Source of the DNA: Arcobacter iocasae
GTDB taxonomy: Bacteria; Campylobacterota; Campylobacteria; Campylobacterales; Arcobacteraceae
DNA length: 64,000 nt
Assembly: GCF_042214795.1 (NCBI RefSeq)
Contig: NZ_CP090177.1
Location: forward strand, 992,001 to 1,056,000
Reading direction: 5' to 3'
Every line of letters begins with the position of its first letter. Position 1 is the stretch's first letter. Of this stretch, positions 25,242 to 34,743 are shown in pieces. The position numbers were made by a program, and so were the translations under genes. The notes beneath the pieces are model-generated. The model searched no databases, was not told the DNA's origin, and saw only the letters and a list, made by a program, of their open reading frames with translations.

Positions 25242-26582
25242 ATGAAATTTTCAACACAAAATCCTCAGAAATCACTACACTTAGTAAGCCTTGGCTGTAC
25301 TAAAAATTTAATTGATTCTGAAATCATGCTTGGTAAACTAAAAGATTATAAAATATCAAATGATGCCGAAACTTCTGATGTAATTATCGTAAACACATGT
25401 GGTTTTATAGATAGTGCAAAAGAAGAGAGTATAAACACAATTCTTGACTTACATGGGCTAAGAAAAAAAGATTCAGTTTTAGTTATGGCTGGATGTTTAA
25501 GTGAAAGATATAAAGAAGAGTTGCAAAAAGAGTTACCAGAAATTGATATTTTTACTGGAGTTGGAGATTATGACAAAATCGACACACTTGTAAATGAAAA
25601 AAGAAGTGGTTTTACAGATGAAGTATTTTTATTAAATGAGACAAATGATAGAGTTATCACTGGTTCAAATTACCATGCTTATATCAAACTGTCTGAAGGA
25701 TGTAATCAAGTTTGTTCGTTCTGTGCTATTCCTTCATTTAAAGGAAAACTTCACTCTAGAACTTTAGAGTCACTTATTAAAGAGGTAAAAAATCTTGTGT
25801 CACAAGGTTTTTGCGACTTCTCATTTGTGTCACAAGATAGTTCATCTTTTTTAAGAGATTTAAATATTAATGATGGATTGGAAAGACTTGTTAATGAAGT
25901 AGAAAAAATAGAAGGAATCAAAACTGCAAGAATTTTATACCTTTATCCATCTACAACAACTCTATCTCTTATCAAAAAAATAGAAGAATCAAAAGTATTT
26001 GAAAACTATTTTGATATGCCATTGCAACACATAAGCTCTAAGGTGCTTAAAATCATGAAAAGAGGTAAAGGAGTAGAAAAGCTTAAGGAACTTATGAGTG
26101 CCATGAGAAGCACTCCTAATTCATTTGTAAGAACTACTTTTATTGCAGGTCATCCAGGTGAAACACAAGAAGACTTTGAAGAGTTATGTTCTTATGTAGA
26201 AGAGTATGGTTTTGATAGAGCAAATGTATTTTCATATTCTGATGAAGATGGAACTAGTGCATACAAACTTGATGGAAAATTAGACCAAGAAACTATTGAT
26301 AAAAGAGCTGAAATTTTAGGTGAAATAATTCAAAGAAAAACTTTAGAGTCTTTAGAAAAAGAGATTGGGCAAACTGTAAATGTATATATTGATGGAGAAA
26401 GTGATGAACATGAATATTTACTTAGTGCTAGAAAAACTATTTGGGCACCAGATATTGATGGAGAGATTTACATCAATGACAATGAAACAGGGAAAGAACT
26501 AACTGTTGGTAAAACATACCAAGTAAAAATAAGTGAATTAGCAGGTGATAAACTACTTGGAACAGCAATTAAAGAGATTTAA
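25242..26582 (+). CDS. rimO: ribosomal protein S12 methylthiotransferase RimO
   Basis: 446 residues. The N-terminal MTTase domain has three cluster cysteines in SLGCTKNLIDSEIM, VNTCGFIDSAKEES and MAGCLSERYK. The radical SAM core has CNQVCSFCAIPSFKG (C-x3-C-x2-C), and a TRAM domain is at the C-terminus. RimO adds a methylthio group to an aspartate of ribosomal protein S12. SLGCTKNLVD-type N-terminus and SEGCNQ distinguish it from MiaB. Its stop codon overlaps the tilS start by one base. Confidence 0.95.
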   Translation: MKFSTQNPQKSLHLVSLGCTKNLIDSEIMLGKLKDYKISNDAETSDVIIVNTCGFIDSAKEESINTILDLHGLRKKDSVLVMAGCLSERYKEELQKELPEIDIFTGVGDYDKIDTLVNEKRSGFTDEVFLLNETNDRVITGSNYHAYIKLSEGCNQVCSFCAIPSFKGKLHSRTLESLIKEVKNLVSQGFCDFSFVSQDSSSFLRDLNINDGLERLVNEVEKIEGIKTARILYLYPSTTTLSLIKKIEESKVFENYFDMPLQHISSKVLKIMKRGKGVEKLKELMSAMRSTPNSFVRTTFIAGHPGETQEDFEELCSYVEEYGFDRANVFSYSDEDGTSAYKLDGKLDQETIDKRAEILGEIIQRKTLESLEKEIGQTVNVYIDGESDEHEYLLSARKTIWAPDIDGEIYINDNETGKELTVGKTYQVKISELAGDKLLGTAIKEI

Positions 26583-27556
26583 TGATTAAATTTAATATCA
26601 ATACCACAAAAAATCTTTTAGCATTTTCAGGTGGTATTGATTCTTCTGCACTATTTTTTTTATTACTAGAACAAAATATTCCTTTTGATATTGCAATTGT
26701 AAATTATAATATCAGAGAACAATCAAAAGATGAAGTTACTTATGCAAAAGAGTTAGCAAAAGAATATAATAAAAAGTGTTTTTTTAAAGAAGTAGTTTTA
26801 AATAACACTTCTAACTTCGAAAAAGAAGCAAGAGATATTAGATATAGTTTTTTTGATGAAATAATCAAAGAATATAATTATGATACTTTACTCACAGCAC
26901 ATCAACTAAATGACAAATTAGAGTGGTTTATGATGCAGCTAAGCAAAGGAGCTGGATTAGTTGAACTAATTGGATTAGAAGAAAAAACAAAAAAAGATAA
27001 CTATACTATTTATAGACCTCTTCTTGAACTGTCAAAGGAAGAACTTGAAATATTTTTACAAGGGAATAATCATAAATATTTTATTGATGAATCAAATTAT
27101 GATGAAAAATATAAAAGAAACTATTTTAGAAAAAATTTTGTAAATGAGTTGATAAAAGAGTACAAAAACGGTATTAAAAATAGTTTCAAATATTTAAGCA
27201 ATGATATTCAATCTTTAAATGTAAATTTTAATCCCATATATGAGAAAGAATCTTTAGAAATCTTTGAAAAGCAAAAAGATGACAATCTAAATATTAAAAT
27301 AGTAGATAAGTCTTTAAAAAAAAGAGGAATACTTTTATCATCTGCACAAAGAAATGAAATAATTAAGCAAAGTGAAATAACAATATCTGACAAAATAAAT
27401 ATTTCTATTTCAACGGAGTATATTTATATCTGCCCAAAAACTAAAAATACAATGGATAAAAAGTTTAAAGAAGTTTGTAGAGTACTTAAAGTTCCAAAAA
27501 ATATTAGAGCATATCTTTTTGAAAAAAGTATTGAACCAAAAGATTTATTTTTTTAG
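26582..27556 (+). CDS. tilS: tRNA(Ile)-lysidine synthase
   Basis: 324 residues, the shorter form seen in this phylum. The PP-loop is FSGGIDSSALFFLL. YNIREQSKDEVTYAKELA, NFEKEARDIRYSFFDEI, LLTAHQLNDKLEWFMMQLSK and RPLLELSKEEL follow, as in TilS. It modifies C34 of the AUA-reading tRNA(Ile2), an essential step. Translationally coupled to rimO by a one-base overlap. Its last 12 bases overlap the convergent FliT-like gene. Confidence 0.93.
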   Translation: MIKFNINTTKNLLAFSGGIDSSALFFLLLEQNIPFDIAIVNYNIREQSKDEVTYAKELAKEYNKKCFFKEVVLNNTSNFEKEARDIRYSFFDEIIKEYNYDTLLTAHQLNDKLEWFMMQLSKGAGLVELIGLEEKTKKDNYTIYRPLLELSKEELEIFLQGNNHKYFIDESNYDEKYKRNYFRKNFVNELIKEYKNGIKNSFKYLSNDIQSLNVNFNPIYEKESLEIFEKQKDDNLNIKIVDKSLKKRGILLSSAQRNEIIKQSEITISDKINISISTEYIYICPKTKNTMDKKFKEVCRVLKVPKNIRAYLFEKSIEPKDLFF

Positions 27557-27814
27557 GAATTTTTTCATTGTAGTTATATTTTTCATCTCTTCTAAAATAT
27601 TTTCTCTATGAGTAAATAAAAAATTAGCATTTTTAAATAATAATTCTCTTAAGTTTAAAAGTTCTTCATGTGATAATTCAAAATCAGTAATATTTGTAGT
27701 AGTTAAATAAGTTTCAGTCCAAGACTTTAAGCCCTCAGCCCTTTGCTCCTCATCTAAAGAATCAACATAAGTCAATCTCTTTAGTGCTTCTAAAGACCAG
27801 TCTCGTCTTTCCAT
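27545..27814 (-). CDS. small flagellar-cluster protein, FliT-like by position
   Basis: 89 residues, all-helical by sequence, no membrane segment. FliT is the FliD chaperone and is normally encoded beside fliS and fliD in this size range, but I see no decisive FliT motif. It overlaps fliS by 25 bases and is the last gene of the minus-strand flagellar operon. It also overlaps the tilS end by 12 bases on the other strand. Confidence 0.6.
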   Translation of the reverse strand: MERRDWSLEALKRLTYVDSLDEEQRAEGLKSWTETYLTTTNITDFELSHEELLNLRELLFKNANFLFTHRENILEEMKNITTMKKFLKK

Positions 27815-28146
27815 GCTTCAATTAGACCTTGAGTTACTTTTTTAACTTGGTGTATTAAATTTACATTATCATTAATACCTGATGTAAAAAGTGTCTCTAT
27901 TTGATAAAGATATAAACCATCTAAGTAATGAGCGATATCTCCCCCATCAAAATCTAATATATTTCTTAGTTCATCAAAAATTGCGATAGATTTGTTAATA
28001 TAAATAAATTTTTCTTCAACATCTCCATTTTCCATTGCTTCTTCTGCAAAAGATAGATATCTCAATAATCCCTCATAAAGCTTTAGTATTAAAACATAAG
28101 GATCATTACTAACTGCATTTTGTTGATTATAAACCTCTATTCCCAC
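27790..28146 (-). CDS. fliS: flagellar export chaperone FliS
   Basis: 118 residues from GTG 28146, with GGAG seven bases upstream. Typical FliS: YNQQNAVSNDPYVLILKLYE, GLLRYLSFAEEAMENGDVEE, KFIYINKSIAIFDELRNILD, YLDGLYLYQIETLFTSGIND. FliS binds flagellin in the cytoplasm and prevents premature polymerisation. Located between fliD and the FliT-like gene, as in many flagellar operons. Confidence 0.92.
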   Translation of the reverse strand: MGIEVYNQQNAVSNDPYVLILKLYEGLLRYLSFAEEAMENGDVEEKFIYINKSIAIFDELRNILDFDGGDIAHYLDGLYLYQIETLFTSGINDNVNLIHQVKKVTQGLIEAWKDETGL

Positions 28147-28197
28147 AAATCATCTCCATTTTTTTATACATAGGAGTATAGTATATTCAAACTTAAA

Positions 28198-29763
28198 TTA
28201 CTTAGAAGAACTTTGATCAATCATCATTTGCAAACTAGAAAATTGCGAGTTAAATTGGTTTATAATTACCCCATACGCTGAAAACTGATTTGCAAGCTGA
28301 GAATACTTTGAATTTAAACTCTCTGTCTCTTTTGTCAACTGTTCCTCAAGTTCTGTCTTTCTTGATGTCATATTATTTTCATATGTAGTTATAACACCAC
28401 CAGTACCATCCATAGCGTCAACTATAGTTTTTAATTGTGTACCAAATCCTTCTTTTTCAGCTTTTCCAACAAATAAATCTTTTAAATTTTCAAAATCATC
28501 ACTAACTGCTGTATTAAAGTCACTTTCATTTAATGAATAATTACCACTTTTATCAACTTCTAATCCATAGTTAAATAGATTTAAATCATCGTTTGTCCCA
28601 TAATTACCAAACATCATGTTTTTTATTTGAGACTGTATATCCCTTAATGCTGATCTATCTTGTATTTTTGAATCACCTGAATAAAGTTCATCATCAATTG
28701 ATTTTGATAAAGTATTAAATTTATCAATAAAATCTTTAAATAATGTTGCAATTTGTGTTTTGTCTTTTTCTATAGAAATAGATGAGTCTCCAAGTTTAGA
28801 AGCAGAGATTTTCAATCCTCCATCAACGGTAACAACATTTGAAGAAACATCATAATCAACTCCATCAATTTTTGCTTTCATATTTTGTGCAGTTAAAGTA
28901 TGATTATTATTAGTTAAATTTAAACCTAAATCATCATTTGTGACTTCAAGCGCACTCCCATCACTTTTTTTAATTATCACTTTACCATTGGCATCAATTG
29001 ATGCATCAAATGAAGCATTATCATTAATTCTTGAAATAAATTGACTATTTGTTTCACTTCCATTCGTAGTAAAAGTTGTTCCATTTAAAGTTAATGATAA
29101 ATTAGAAGCTGGGACTGTTCCTGAAGCAATTGTTGAACTTGAAGTAAAATCATTAATTCCTAAATCAGAACCCGTTTGAGTTATACTTAAAGCATTATCA
29201 ATACCTGAATCTTCACTTTTGATAACCATTCTATAAGAATTTGTTCCTACTGCTTCTATTGAAGCATTTAATTTTGAACTTAAATTAATCTTATCAGCTA
29301 CTTCTTGATATGTTTTATTAAAAGTTGAATATTCAACTCCATTTATTGTTATCATAGAACCTGATGTAGTTGAAATTATTGCATCCTTATCACTAAATGT
29401 TGAAGTTTGATAAACATCTCTTTGGGCAATTTGACTTACACTTACATTTGTTGTCCCTGTATTTAAATTCCCTGCATCAACAGCATCAAATACTACGGAA
29501 TCACCTGTAGTTGTAGCTGATTTTTGATTAAATGCATTTACACCACCTGCTGCAAATAAGTCAAATGGTTTAATTGCATCAAGTACATCTTGAACTTGCA
29601 ATTTAATATTTGCAACTTTTACACCTTCTTCATCCAAATCTTTTTGGCTTGTTTCAATAGGTTCAACTGTAGCTTTTCTCTCTGCTGCTTTTAACTTATC
29701 AATTAACTCTTGATTTAAAGAAGAGGCTTGTCCTGCTCCTAATCCTAATACACCTTCAGCCAT
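28198..29763 (-). CDS. fliD: flagellar filament cap protein FliD
   Basis: 521 residues. The N-terminal FliD domain has LGLGAGQASSLNQELIDKLK and ATVEPIETSQKDLDEE. The middle is rich in Thr/Ser/Asp/Asn repeats of hypervariable domains, and the C-terminal FliD domain includes DAMDGTGGVITTYENNMTSR and the coiled-coil end LEEQLTKETESLNSKYSQLA. FliD caps the filament and guides flagellin assembly. It lies ten bases downstream of flgK. Confidence 0.93.
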   Translation of the reverse strand: MAEGVLGLGAGQASSLNQELIDKLKAAERKATVEPIETSQKDLDEEGVKVANIKLQVQDVLDAIKPFDLFAAGGVNAFNQKSATTTGDSVVFDAVDAGNLNTGTTNVSVSQIAQRDVYQTSTFSDKDAIISTTSGSMITINGVEYSTFNKTYQEVADKINLSSKLNASIEAVGTNSYRMVIKSEDSGIDNALSITQTGSDLGINDFTSSSTIASGTVPASNLSLTLNGTTFTTNGSETNSQFISRINDNASFDASIDANGKVIIKKSDGSALEVTNDDLGLNLTNNNHTLTAQNMKAKIDGVDYDVSSNVVTVDGGLKISASKLGDSSISIEKDKTQIATLFKDFIDKFNTLSKSIDDELYSGDSKIQDRSALRDIQSQIKNMMFGNYGTNDDLNLFNYGLEVDKSGNYSLNESDFNTAVSDDFENLKDLFVGKAEKEGFGTQLKTIVDAMDGTGGVITTYENNMTSRKTELEEQLTKETESLNSKYSQLANQFSAYGVIINQFNSQFSSLQMMIDQSSSK

Positions 29764-29773
29764 AATTTACTCC

Positions 29774-32515
29774 TTATCTTTTGATTCCAAGAAGAGTTTG
29801 TAACATTTCATCAACAGTTGTTATCATTTTTGCATTTGCCGTATATGCTGATTGAAATTTAATCAAATTAATCATCTCTTCATCGTTATCAACTTTTGTT
29901 ATTAAATCATATGAGTTTTTCATTGATTCAGTAACTGCCTTTTGAGTCTCAACTGTAAAATCACTACTCTCTTTGTCCCTTGATATATTTGTTCTAAGAT
30001 TTTGCAAATATTCAGTAAATGACATAGTTTCAGTATCACTTGCTACTTTATCATTTGAACTATCTTGACCATAACCTAAAAATGAAATATCCTCTTTCCA
30101 TTGATGACCTGCTAAATAATCATAATCTTTTTGTTCTAAAGTTCCAACAACTTGTGAATGAAAAGTCATTGTTCTAACACTAGAACCACTAAATAAGTTT
30201 ATATCATCTGCAACTTTAATATTATTATCAGTTGCAATTTCACCGCTTATATATGTTCCATCATCATTTTTGATATAACTAGAAGTCAGATCAACGAAAG
30301 TTTTAGCAAAAGCATCTAATGCATTTTTGTATTCTTGAAATTTATTTTTTCCAGAATCTGTAGTTAAGTTTTCTACTATAGCTTTTAGTTTACCACTTGA
30401 AAAAGATATTGGATCACCTTTTGAAGTTATATTTACAGCAGAATTTGCCGAATCACTTCTTTGTTCATTCTTATAAATAGAGTTTGAAACAACACCTTCT
30501 TTATTGTTTATAACCATAGTTGATGTCATAGTAACAGGTGTTGAACCACTAGGTGCTGCATTATCTGTTATCGAAAAGCTATATGTTTGATTCGTATTAA
30601 CAGGCGCCAATTCATTTGTATCTGTAGTAAAGCTAAAACTCTTAACTCCCGGAGGAATAGTTATTTCTCCTGTTTGTGCATCATAAGTTATCGAATCAGG
30701 TGTAAATTTAGGTGACAAGTCAAAATAACTACCTGTATCATCACTAAAAGAGACTTTCATTACTTGTGCTGTTGTTGTTGTATTTTTTAATTCAACAGTA
30801 TGTTTAATACTACTTCCATCAACTGCACTTAAACTTTTTATAGAACTAACTTGTGTTGTTCCACTAGCTTGTGTAGCACCTGTAGCTGGATTAACAGTAG
30901 GAATTGCACTAACTAATGGGTTTGAATTTGTATTTTCTGTTGAAACTTCAAAATTTTGCGTTATATCTTTGCCGTCATTTACAACATTAAGTACAGAAGT
31001 AATATTACTAGTATCTGAACCATTTGTTTCTGTTAAAGATAAAGTATACTTTTGGTTAACTCCAAATAAAGCAGATGCTTCTTCAGGAGTTGATGTTTCG
31101 CCTTCAGCTGAATTAAGAGTTATCGTAAAAGAATCAATGCCTGAAGGAACTGAAAGTTTTTTAGTAGTAGCATTATAGGTAACACTTGGTGGAACAAAAG
31201 TTGGTACCGCTCCTGATGTTGATGGACTACTAGATAAATCAAGATCAAAATCTTCAGGGGCAGTCGTAGTTGCCCCTAAATTTACTGTGTGAGTTAAACT
31301 TAAACCATCTTGAGCAAATTTACTTTCAATTGAAACTGAACTATTATTAATTACCGGACTAACTGTAACTGTACCTTGATTTATAGAGTATGGTTCTTCT
31401 GTAAAAGTAACTCTACTGTCAAACTTCCCTTCAATTCCTGGAGTTTTTGATTCAACTAATAAAAACTTATCTTGACTATCAATAGTAGATTTATTTCCAT
31501 TTTTATCAACATCATATGTGCCATTAAATGCTTTTACTTTATCTGCAAAAGAAGATGTATTAATTTTATGAACTAGTGCTCTTACATAGTTGTCTTTATC
31601 AACTTTTACAGTCTCATCAACTCCATCACCATTAAGATCAAAAACCATAGTTTCACCATACTCAACACTAACTGAATTTTCATTATCTAATTCAAAAGTA
31701 ATTACATCTTCTTCATCAAAAGTATCTGTAGGACTTAAAATATTACTTTTACTTCCCTCTTGTGTAACATATCTATCAATTTGTGCAGTTTTATCTTCAC
31801 CAACTTCTAGTTTTGATATTGTAGTATTTGAAACAACTGTTTGATTACCAATTTTTAATTCATAAAAATCTTTATCTCTATCAACAGTTATATTAGCATA
31901 TGTAGATATTTCTTTTTCTAATAAATCTCTTTTATCAAGTAAATCATTAGAAGCAAAGCCTTGCTCTTTTATTTTTATATTAATTCTTTGAATTTGTTCA
32001 AGTTTTGAGTTTATTTGACCAACATCTTCAGTTAAAGATTTTTGAAAAGTAGCTTCTTGTTCTTCTATTCCATCATAAAGATTATTTAAGTCATCAATTA
32101 CTTTTTGTCCAGTAATTTGTAATTGGTTTTTATAAACTTCATTATTAGGATTTGCTCTTATACTCTCAATTGTTTGGTAATACTTATCTAAGTCTGTTGA
32201 TAATCCAGCTGTATCAGTCTCTTTAAATACTGCTTCAATATTTCCCAACATCAAAGACATTTCTGATTGATAATTATCTTTACTATTTTGCTTTATAATA
32301 TTATCATACAAATATTCACTAGTAATTCTAGATGTATTATCAACTGATACACCCCTTCCCCACTGTCTATTATCACTTTGGCTTAACTCACTTGTCTCTA
32401 CAACTCTTTTTTTATATCCCTCAGTATTTACATTAGCAAGGTTATTCATTGTATTTTCAACAGCTATTTGTGCTGCTCGTAAACCTGATTGGGCTACATT
32501 TAACGCATCTAACAT
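29774..32515 (-). CDS. flgK: flagellar hook-associated protein FlgK, enlarged with tandem Ig-like repeats
   Basis: 913 residues, much longer than the usual 550-650. The conserved N-terminus (LNVAQSGLRAAQIAVENTMN, ANVNTEGYKKRVVETSEL) and C-terminus (VDNDEEMINLIKFQSAYTAN, MITTVDEMLQTLLGI) are intact. The extra length is mainly a middle block with two similar segments (about residues 395-530 and 560-700), each with L-x-HTV-x-L, a TYxAxT strand, a P-x-G-[IV]-x-SF strand and NQ-x-Y-x-[LF]-S-[LI]-T. They look like bacterial Ig-like folds exposed on the hook-filament junction. FlgK is the first junction protein. Confidence 0.92.
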   Translation of the reverse strand: MLDALNVAQSGLRAAQIAVENTMNNLANVNTEGYKKRVVETSELSQSDNRQWGRGVSVDNTSRITSEYLYDNIIKQNSKDNYQSEMSLMLGNIEAVFKETDTAGLSTDLDKYYQTIESIRANPNNEVYKNQLQITGQKVIDDLNNLYDGIEEQEATFQKSLTEDVGQINSKLEQIQRINIKIKEQGFASNDLLDKRDLLEKEISTYANITVDRDKDFYELKIGNQTVVSNTTISKLEVGEDKTAQIDRYVTQEGSKSNILSPTDTFDEEDVITFELDNENSVSVEYGETMVFDLNGDGVDETVKVDKDNYVRALVHKINTSSFADKVKAFNGTYDVDKNGNKSTIDSQDKFLLVESKTPGIEGKFDSRVTFTEEPYSINQGTVTVSPVINNSSVSIESKFAQDGLSLTHTVNLGATTTAPEDFDLDLSSSPSTSGAVPTFVPPSVTYNATTKKLSVPSGIDSFTITLNSAEGETSTPEEASALFGVNQKYTLSLTETNGSDTSNITSVLNVVNDGKDITQNFEVSTENTNSNPLVSAIPTVNPATGATQASGTTQVSSIKSLSAVDGSSIKHTVELKNTTTTAQVMKVSFSDDTGSYFDLSPKFTPDSITYDAQTGEITIPPGVKSFSFTTDTNELAPVNTNQTYSFSITDNAAPSGSTPVTMTSTMVINNKEGVVSNSIYKNEQRSDSANSAVNITSKGDPISFSSGKLKAIVENLTTDSGKNKFQEYKNALDAFAKTFVDLTSSYIKNDDGTYISGEIATDNNIKVADDINLFSGSSVRTMTFHSQVVGTLEQKDYDYLAGHQWKEDISFLGYGQDSSNDKVASDTETMSFTEYLQNLRTNISRDKESSDFTVETQKAVTESMKNSYDLITKVDNDEEMINLIKFQSAYTANAKMITTVDEMLQTLLGIKR

Positions 32516-32578
32516 TTGTACCTTCCTTTGGGATAATATCCCTAATTATTGCATTACAATTCTTAAAATTAGATTAAA

Positions 32579-33292
32579 TCAGAAGGGCCAAAGCATTTTT
32601 AGGAGTTTTGTACCCCATGGTTGATGCATAACATCTTGTTCTTCACCATCTTTTTTATACAAAACTTTTAAATTTGCAACTTGAGATGATTTAATAGAGT
32701 TGTCTGGACTTATATCATAAGGCCTAATGACCCCCGAAATTATTATCTCTTGCTTCTGTTCATCTATTAACATCTCTTTGGAACCTTTTATATAATAGTT
32801 CCCATTCTGATATGTTTCCTCTATTATAACAGAAAGTGTCGTAGAAAAAGATTCATCAGCATTTGCTTTTACTTTTCCTTTAAAAGAACTATTACTATTT
32901 GAATTAAATTGTACTCCACCAAAACTATTGATTTTATTTGCAACAGATTGAACAGTAGAATTCAAAGGAACATTATTTCCAGTAGCCGGAGTTACTAAAC
33001 CTCCACCCATTGCTTCAGCACTAGTATTTGTAAGTTCTCTTTTATTACTTGTATTTGAAGTTAAAGATTCATCAATAACTACTTGAATTATGTCTCCAAC
33101 TTGTAAGTCTTTTTTATCAGCGAATAAAGAAGGTCCTTTTCGTGAATATAAAGAACCTTTATTATATGTAACTTGAGGTTTTGGCTTAAGTACTTGAGCA
33201 GGTGGTTTGTCAAATTTTAATTCAGGTTCAGTTGAAGCACAAGAGTTAAAAAAAAATGCACATGCTAAAATTAAAAAATATTTACTTCTCAT
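32579..33292 (-). CDS. flgH: flagellar L-ring protein FlgH
   Basis: 237 residues from ATG 33292; a TTG at 33307 would add five residues. Lipoprotein signal ending FNSC (Cys19 by this start). FlgH features: GSLYSRKGPSLFADKKDLQV, GDIIQVVIDESLTSNTSNKR, ADESFSTTLSVIIEETYQNG, NYYIKGSKEMLIDEQKQEII, SGVIRPYDISPDNSIKSSQV. FlgH forms the outer-membrane ring. It overlaps the upstream unknown gene by 11 bases. Confidence 0.9.
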   Translation of the reverse strand: MRSKYFLILACAFFFNSCASTEPELKFDKPPAQVLKPKPQVTYNKGSLYSRKGPSLFADKKDLQVGDIIQVVIDESLTSNTSNKRELTNTSAEAMGGGLVTPATGNNVPLNSTVQSVANKINSFGGVQFNSNSNSSFKGKVKANADESFSTTLSVIIEETYQNGNYYIKGSKEMLIDEQKQEIIISGVIRPYDISPDNSIKSSQVANLKVLYKKDGEEQDVMHQPWGTKLLKMLWPF

Positions 33293-33701
33293 TATATTTA
33301 CTCTCAATTATATATTTTATATCTATAACAATTTTAATATTGTTTAAATCATTTTTAATCAAAGCTAAAGTGCCATACCTTACCTTTAAAGCATCCAAAT
33401 TTGTATCTGTATCACAAACTAATAGTATTTTATTTTTTACTATTTTAACATCTTGAATATGTTCTTGACCGACTAATTCAACTGCAGTTTCGACTTCTTT
33501 ATATATTAATCTTTCAACCTCTTTTGAGTCTTCTTTTTTCATATCTTCTATAGTTTGTTTAGAGTTTGTTTTACCTTTATCTGAAGAAAATTCATCACTC
33601 ATATGAAAATAATAAGCAGTAAACATAGCAACTAATGCAACTACTGAAATTATTTTCATTACATAATTTTTAGGTCCACTATTCTTTACTGTTACTATCA
33701 T
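33282..33701 (-). CDS. flagellar-cluster membrane protein of unknown function
   Basis: 139 residues with one membrane segment (about 13-33, MKIISVVALVAMFTAYYFHM) and a periplasmic domain of about 100 residues that ends basic. I recognise no known flagellar family. It lies between fliL and flgH, overlapping flgH by 11 bases, so it is coupled to the L-ring gene and likely serves the flagellum. The position suggests an accessory basal-body or motor component specific to this lineage. Inference only. Confidence 0.65.
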   Translation of the reverse strand: MIVTVKNSGPKNYVMKIISVVALVAMFTAYYFHMSDEFSSDKGKTNSKQTIEDMKKEDSKEVERLIYKEVETAVELVGQEHIQDVKIVKNKILLVCDTDTNLDALKVRYGTLALIKNDLNNIKIVIDIKYIIESKYNEK

Positions 33702-33706
33702 TTTTA

Positions 33707-34240
33707 TTACTTAATAACGAAAGTTGTAAATAAAACTTCTTTAATACTATTCTTTTGAATTTCAGAATTTGTTGCTGTTGCATCATTTAAGACTTTATTA
33801 ATTTCATCAACTAATTCATCTTTTAATAAGGCTTTCCCACCTACTGTTAAAAGCTCTTCTGAACTTCTAGCACTAATTTGAGAGATAACAACATCAACTA
33901 TTTCTGCTTTATATGACTCTACTATTGATTCTATTGCAGGATCATTACTTTTTAGGGTAAAAGATAGTTTCATAAGTTTTTCTCTACCTTTTGCATTAGT
34001 AATATTCAATACTAAATCATTAATAGCAGCTTTATACATCTCTTTTGAATTACTCTCTTCTTTTTTAGCCATCTCTTGCATAGCTTTTTCTTCTTGAGGA
34101 CTAAATACACCTTGTGAATATAAGAAATATCCACCTCCAATAACAGCTAATAACAAAACAACAATTAGTGCTATAAGCACTATCATTAAACCTTTTCCAC
34201 CACTACTCTTTGGTTTTTCTTCTACAACTTCTTCAGCCAT
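33707..34240 (-). CDS. fliL: flagellar basal body-associated protein FliL
   Basis: 177 residues. A Lys/Glu-rich cytoplasmic start is followed by one membrane segment (LMIVLIALIVVLLLAVIGG) and a periplasmic FliL domain (KAAINDLVLNITNAKGREKL, MKLSFTLKSNDPAIESIVES, ELLTVGGKALLKDELVDEIN and a hydrophobic C-terminus). FliL surrounds stators and stabilises torque at high load. Its start overlaps the MotE-like gene's stop by one base. Confidence 0.88.
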   Translation of the reverse strand: MAEEVVEEKPKSSGGKGLMIVLIALIVVLLLAVIGGGYFLYSQGVFSPQEEKAMQEMAKKEESNSKEMYKAAINDLVLNITNAKGREKLMKLSFTLKSNDPAIESIVESYKAEIVDVVISQISARSSEELLTVGGKALLKDELVDEINKVLNDATATNSEIQKNSIKEVLFTTFVIK

Positions 34241-34734
34241 TATTTCCCTTTCTTACTTTCATCAATCACTGAATAGTTTTGAAGCTTTTCAGTAATCTTC
34301 GAAGCATTTTTTACAGTCATTGATTTCATAATTTGAGTGACTTTTGCTTCTTTTAATTTCAAGATTATATCAAAAACATCTTCAATTTTTCCATCATCTA
34401 TCAATTTATTAAATATTTCGGCTGCATTTTTTGGTTTCATAGCATTATATATTTTTGAAGTTTTTGTAACAACTTCACCTTTAATATCTTTTAAAAGCAC
34501 TTGATTTCTATCGTATATGTCTTGAATATTTTTCTTTTCAGTTTTTATTTTAGCCAATAAAGCGTCTAATTCTTGCTTTCTAGTTTTATATTCAGCTTCT
34601 TTTGTTGTATAAAACTGATTTAACTCTTTTTTTAATTCTATAATCTCTTTTTTCTCTTTTATAAAACTTCCAGCTGTATCTTCTGCAAATAAATGTGTTC
34701 CTAAAATTAAAACTATTATTAAAAATTTATTCAA
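34240..34734 (-). CDS. MotE-like flagellar protein (COG3334)
   Basis: 164 residues from TTG 34734, with AAGGA upstream. Signal peptide (FLIIVLILGTHLFAEDTAGS), then a long coiled coil (KELNQFYTTKEAEYKTRKQE, LDALLAKIKTEKKNIQDIYD) and a C-terminal MgtE-N-like helical domain (TSKIYNAMKPKNAAEIFNKL, LKEAKVTQIMKSMTVKNASK). This is the architecture of MotE, a chaperone for MotC in alpha-proteobacteria and of COG3334 proteins near fliL and motility genes. In this phylum its partner is unknown. Confidence 0.78.
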   Translation of the reverse strand: MNKFLIIVLILGTHLFAEDTAGSFIKEKKEIIELKKELNQFYTTKEAEYKTRKQELDALLAKIKTEKKNIQDIYDRNQVLLKDIKGEVVTKTSKIYNAMKPKNAAEIFNKLIDDGKIEDVFDIILKLKEAKVTQIMKSMTVKNASKITEKLQNYSVIDESKKGK

Positions 34735-34743
34735 TCTGTGTCC

